A DNA stretch of 64,000 bases, from contig OY720102.1 in assembly GCA_963082875.1 (NCBI GenBank), positions 7,440,001-7,504,000 of the forward strand, read 5' to 3'. The position numbers were made by a program, and so were the translations under genes. Positions 60,542-64,000 of the stretch are shown here, in pieces (within the stretch, counting starts at the first letter, position 1; the number at the start of each line of letters is the position of its first letter). The DNA comes from Corella eumyota (Eukaryota; Chordata; Ascidiacea; Phlebobranchia; Corellidae). The notes under the pieces are model-generated. The model searched no databases. It saw nothing but the letters and a program-made list of their open reading frames with translations, and was not told the DNA's origin.

Positions 60542-62398
60542 ATGGCTGCTCAATTTCCATCTACAGCCAGTCCCCAACGAATTCAATCAAGCGCGCTAAA
60601 CCCATTAAAGGTCCCACTTCGACGGGGCCGATCCCTAATGGACTGGATCCGACTCACCAAGTCTGGAATCGATCTTCGAGGAACTGGACCCAGGATGTTG
60701 CACATCACGGAGGAGGAGCTCAAGAAGCATAATACACCGGACGATTGCTGGCTTGCTATTCGAGGGTTCGTGTATAATGTGACAAAATACATCGAATACC
60801 ATCCTGGAGGTGCGGATGAGTTACTTAAAGGTGCTGGGATCGATGCCACTGAACTGTTTGACCAAGTGCACCGCTGGGTTAACTACGATTCGATGTTAAA
60901 GGCATGTCTAATTGGTAAACTTGATGTTGCTTTTCAATTTGCCACTAAAAAGTCTCCAGCTTTGAATAGGAAGTTTCTAAAGCCTGCTGCTCCAGCTTCT
61001 TCAAGTTTATTAGGCTCACCAAATCAACCTTTCCAAGCGCCAAAGCTCCGTAACTCTTTAACAGTTGCTAAAAACGGTAAGGATGTACAAAATACAATGA
61101 AAGTCAAGAATATAAGTATTTCGGTACCTACCTCTCCAGAAACAGCTCGTGCTTTTTCAAAACCATTTCCTACGTTTAATATTTCTCCCGTATCTAGCTC
61201 ATCTATGTCTAACATTAAAGACGACCCCGAAAAGAAAATAAACTCCGAAAAAAAAAAAAATTTTGTGCAAAGGAATTTAAGTGATTCCGATCTTGTTGTA
61301 CCAAAAACCTTAATTCAAAAAGTGAACACTAGTTGGCATCAGGGAAATGACTCTGTTACTCTTGTATGTTATACTAAATCTCCAGGAGTTGCTCTAAAGG
61401 ATGTTGTTTGTGATGTTGTGGATGATCATTTGTTGGCGGAAGTGTTTGTGGAAGACAAATGCATTTGCTTGTCGGTTTCTTTATTTTCGTCTGTTCAAAA
61501 AAAGATAAGTGTTACAACTAACACAAAAAATGGCATCGTAGAAATTAAATTGCTCAAATCGGTACCAGATGTTAATTGGGCCAACATTGGGACATACAAG
61601 GATAACCATGGCACTATAGTGAAAAAAGAATCCTTTAAGCTTAGATACCGAGCATGTGTTCTTAAGAAAAAACAGGTTGTGTCCCATGATACCCTTATTT
61701 ATCATTTTCTTTTACCTCCTACTTGCCATATGATTGTGCCTATAGGCTGCCATGTGTATCTACAAGCCACTGTAGAAGGTGTAGAGATAGTCAGACCATA
61801 CACTGTCATCTCACCTTCATTGTTGGACACTGTTGATAATAAAAATCAAATCGATTCTCAAAATTTTTATGCGATGATAAAAATATATGACACTGGTACT
61901 CTGACGCCCTTTATCAATGACCTGAAGGAAGGGGATACAATTCAAGTGAGCACATATGACGGCAAATTTAATATCTCCAATATATCTCCGTATCAGAATA
62001 TTGTAATGCTTTGCGCTGGGACAGGTTTTACACCTATGGCTAGACTGTTGCATCACTGTTTACATGAAACAGAAAAATCTGTAAATCTGTGGTTTTTTAA
62101 CAAAACTTCGGACGACATTTTGTGGCGAGATCAGCTTGAAAAATTGAGCCAAAATTTTCCCGAACGATTCTCTTTGGATCTCGTTTTATCTCGACCTGAT
62201 CCATCTTGGAGCGGAAGAAAGGGAAGAATTTCTCCTCTTCTTATTGAGGAGCTTATCGAAAAAAATCAGTTAAAAATTCATGAAGAAAATTTGGTGCTGT
62301 TTGTAATATGCGGCTCTGTAGAATTTTCGGACATTACACAACAATATTTAAAGGATTTAAACTTAGTGTCATCTGACATTTTCATTTTTACTCGGTAA
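60542..62398 (+). CDS. CYB5R4: Cytochrome b5 reductase 4 (cytochrome b5 + CS + flavin reductase)
   Basis: Three-domain NAD(P)H heme reductase (Ncb5or), linked in vertebrates to ER redox and lipid desaturation. Single exon, 618 residues against 521 in human; the excess is in a Ser/Lys-rich linker (~130-258). Domains: N-terminal conserved motif SLMDWIRLTKSG (31-42); cytochrome b5 (~52-128) with heme ligands His87 (HPGG) and His110 (HRWVN); CS/p23-like domain (~260-345, starting SWHQGNDSVTLVCYTK); flavin reductase (~366-618) with FAD motif RPYTVIS (418-424), the flavin-phosphate turn GTLTPFIND (452-460) and NAD-binding CAGTGFTPM (491-499). The C-terminal FVICGS replaces the usual C-G-P by C-G-S. 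Fifth and last gene of the plus-strand intronless run; AATAAA appears ~340 bp after the stop. Confidence 0.95.
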   Translation: MAAQFPSTASPQRIQSSALNPLKVPLRRGRSLMDWIRLTKSGIDLRGTGPRMLHITEEELKKHNTPDDCWLAIRGFVYNVTKYIEYHPGGADELLKGAGIDATELFDQVHRWVNYDSMLKACLIGKLDVAFQFATKKSPALNRKFLKPAAPASSSLLGSPNQPFQAPKLRNSLTVAKNGKDVQNTMKVKNISISVPTSPETARAFSKPFPTFNISPVSSSSMSNIKDDPEKKINSEKKKNFVQRNLSDSDLVVPKTLIQKVNTSWHQGNDSVTLVCYTKSPGVALKDVVCDVVDDHLLAEVFVEDKCICLSVSLFSSVQKKISVTTNTKNGIVEIKLLKSVPDVNWANIGTYKDNHGTIVKKESFKLRYRACVLKKKQVVSHDTLIYHFLLPPTCHMIVPIGCHVYLQATVEGVEIVRPYTVISPSLLDTVDNKNQIDSQNFYAMIKIYDTGTLTPFINDLKEGDTIQVSTYDGKFNISNISPYQNIVMLCAGTGFTPMARLLHHCLHETEKSVNLWFFNKTSDDILWRDQLEKLSQNFPERFSLDLVLSRPDPSWSGRKGRISPLLIEELIEKNQLKIHEENLVLFVICGSVEFSDITQQYLKDLNLVSSDIFIFTR

Positions 62399-63584
62399 TT
62401 TTTATATTTTAATATGTGTCATTTTACCTGTATACTTGAATTATGGATATTGTACAAACTTCATACTCTTATCATAATTTCTTATGTAAACCAGTCAATT
62501 GTCATAATATGGTTGCAACTTGCTACTAATATTTGCCTTCGACAAATTTACCTTTGCACCACAAATGGCAATTTTATTTTTTTTAAGCTTTTTTGGACAT
62601 ACATTTATATAAATCGTCTACTAAGCTCAATTATACAGAGATAAAAATAGGTTAATTTATTTATTTTTGTTGTAAAAGTTGTAAAAAAATTGGTTGCAAT
62701 TTAGTTTTTTTGTCTTTCATATGCTCAAGTTTACAATAAATCAAAATATAATATCATATTATCATATTACACTATTATTTATTTTTCGCATAGATATTTG
62801 TTCTTTATGTGTAACGGACGACTTCACGGCCAAAACATGGGTTAATTTGGCCCAGTTTTTTTTAAATCTCAGATTATTAGGAGTTTAATTTATTTATTCA
62901 GCATTTATTATAATTACTACAAAGTAATAATGACACTGTATTTAAGCCAAAAAAAGCTATGCATTATAACAGAAGACTTTTTTATGTTGTATTTGCACTT
63001 CAAGTTGTTATCAGTATTTTAGCATTATTATTTTTGTTGTTTTTGTATTCAAATTTTCTATATTGTTTTTGGGGTTTGTAATTTATAAAACCCCTTAAAT
63101 ATTGTACAACGTACGTTTATTGAATTATTGTTTTTTGTTTTGTATTGTACATTATACGCTTTGGTAAAACTAGTATATTTATTTATTATAGTGTACTTAG
63201 ATTCTATATCAATTCTTGATTTAAATTTTTTTACTAAACAAAAATTGACACAATATCTAGATGAACTAGTAAAGAATACTCTAACATAAAGTAGGCAAAA
63301 ATTACTTCCTTTTCTAATCGTAAATCAATATCTACTGCATAGAAATTAAAGGATAAATGTGTTTTTTTTAAGTTGTAAAACTCCTTTTTTTTATTCGTAA
63401 AAAGAAAATTTAAATTTTTGTGCAAACCACTTTATTAATATATATTCTCAATCTGTTTTACCCTATGTTTAGGCTGTACAAATAGGTGTTTTAAAATGTA
63501 ACGGTCTATGGGACACCCTAACAATTTATCAATGTAAATTATGTCTTACCATACTGTAAACAAGCAATATAATAAGACCTACAG
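62399..63584. other. Intergenic region right of CYB5R4
   Basis: 1.2 kb, strongly AT-rich, with AATAAA near 62736 and other candidates. Small open frames on both strands lack recognisable content. No SINE copy. Confidence 0.5.
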
Positions 63585-64000
63585 AATAGTGGAAACTAGA
63601 CAGCATGAAAATGGGTACACCCTCTACAAAATAATCACCAAGGTAATATTGATAATTTTTTAGTCTAAATAAAAATGTGATTTTAAAATAAGAGCATTTT
63701 TGAATATGCGATAAGTAATTTTGCACTAATATATAAATGATAATTTTTGACTTTGTTTAGAGGTATATTTTTGTAGTAATACTGTTATTGATAACTAGGC
63801 AGTTAGTTTTTAAATTAAAATAATGTTTTTTTTTATTTTACAATATGTAATTATGTGCCACTTTTGCCTTAAGTCACTGGTTATAATTGTCTTTTTTGTA
63901 TTTTTAGGAGTTTATTGCATCTCAGTCACTAGATTGTATAACAGAGGTAAGTGATAAATTTTTGTAGGAATCTCTTTTTAAGAAATTGCTCACTAATAGC
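63585..64000 (+). CDS. Partial gene at right edge, possible PX-domain protein
   Basis: Two candidate exons, 63585-63642 (acceptor CTACAG, donor AAG|GTAATA) and 63908-63946 (acceptor TTTTAG, donor GAG|GTAAGT), join in phase 0 to read IVETRQHENGYTLYK then IITKEFIASQSLDCITE. The segment VxxxRxHxxGYTxYK is typical of the first strands of the PX domain in SNX15 and RPS6KC1, which bind phosphoinositides on endosomes. The upstream exon with the start codon was not found, and the gene runs off the window. Only 32 residues are seen, so this stays tentative. Confidence 0.4.

Overview
The window is eukaryotic and most likely comes from an ascidian tunicate, close to Ciona. It is AT-rich, has chordate-type genes with short GT-AG introns, and carries about 25 copies of a tRNA-headed SINE in introns and gaps. 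Several genes on the right are single-exon, tightly packed and preceded by splice-acceptor-like sequence, which is what is known of spliced-leader trans-splicing and operons in Ciona. The species is inferred from gene content and style, not proven. I rebuilt multi-exon genes by hand from both strands. In each one every intron is GT-AG, phases agree and the frame closes at a stop.

Left part (1-8.7 kb): no genes. About 28 copies of an AT-rich repeat (units about 210 and 313 bp) form an array that switches strand twice and contains a 1.05-kb internal duplication. A run of AT-rich sequence follows, with a 53-bp hairpin minisatellite and further perfect stem-loops.

8.7-13.7 kb (+ strand): an SLC35G-like EamA transporter, a single-exon alpha-L-iduronidase (IDUA), and NDUFS8 of complex I in two exons. 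14-29.1 kb (- strand): a Golgi carbohydrate sulfotransferase of the HNK-1/CHST8-14 family (6 exons), two tandem SLC35D-type nucleotide-sugar transporters (5 exons each, same phases), and a 21-exon membrane protein with Sema, PSI, two FN3-like domains and one transmembrane helix. The sulfotransferase, the two sugar-nucleotide transporters and IDUA all act on glycans, but adjacency alone does not show a functional cluster.

30-44.3 kb (+): BRSK (SAD) kinase in 19 exons, whose introns hold several minisatellites (one of 12.5 copies of a 19-mer with overlapping CRE and E-box motifs) and many SINEs. 46.5-47.9 kb (-): a 3-exon gene I do not recognise. 49.7-54.2 kb (-): a sialin-like SLC17 transporter in 9 exons.

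56-62.4 kb (+): five intronless genes in a row, EXOSC6/MTR3, SUPT4H1, TTLL9, frataxin and CYB5R4, a candidate operon. At the right edge two small exons look like the start of a PX-domain gene. I saw no retroviral or other capsid/envelope-bearing element.
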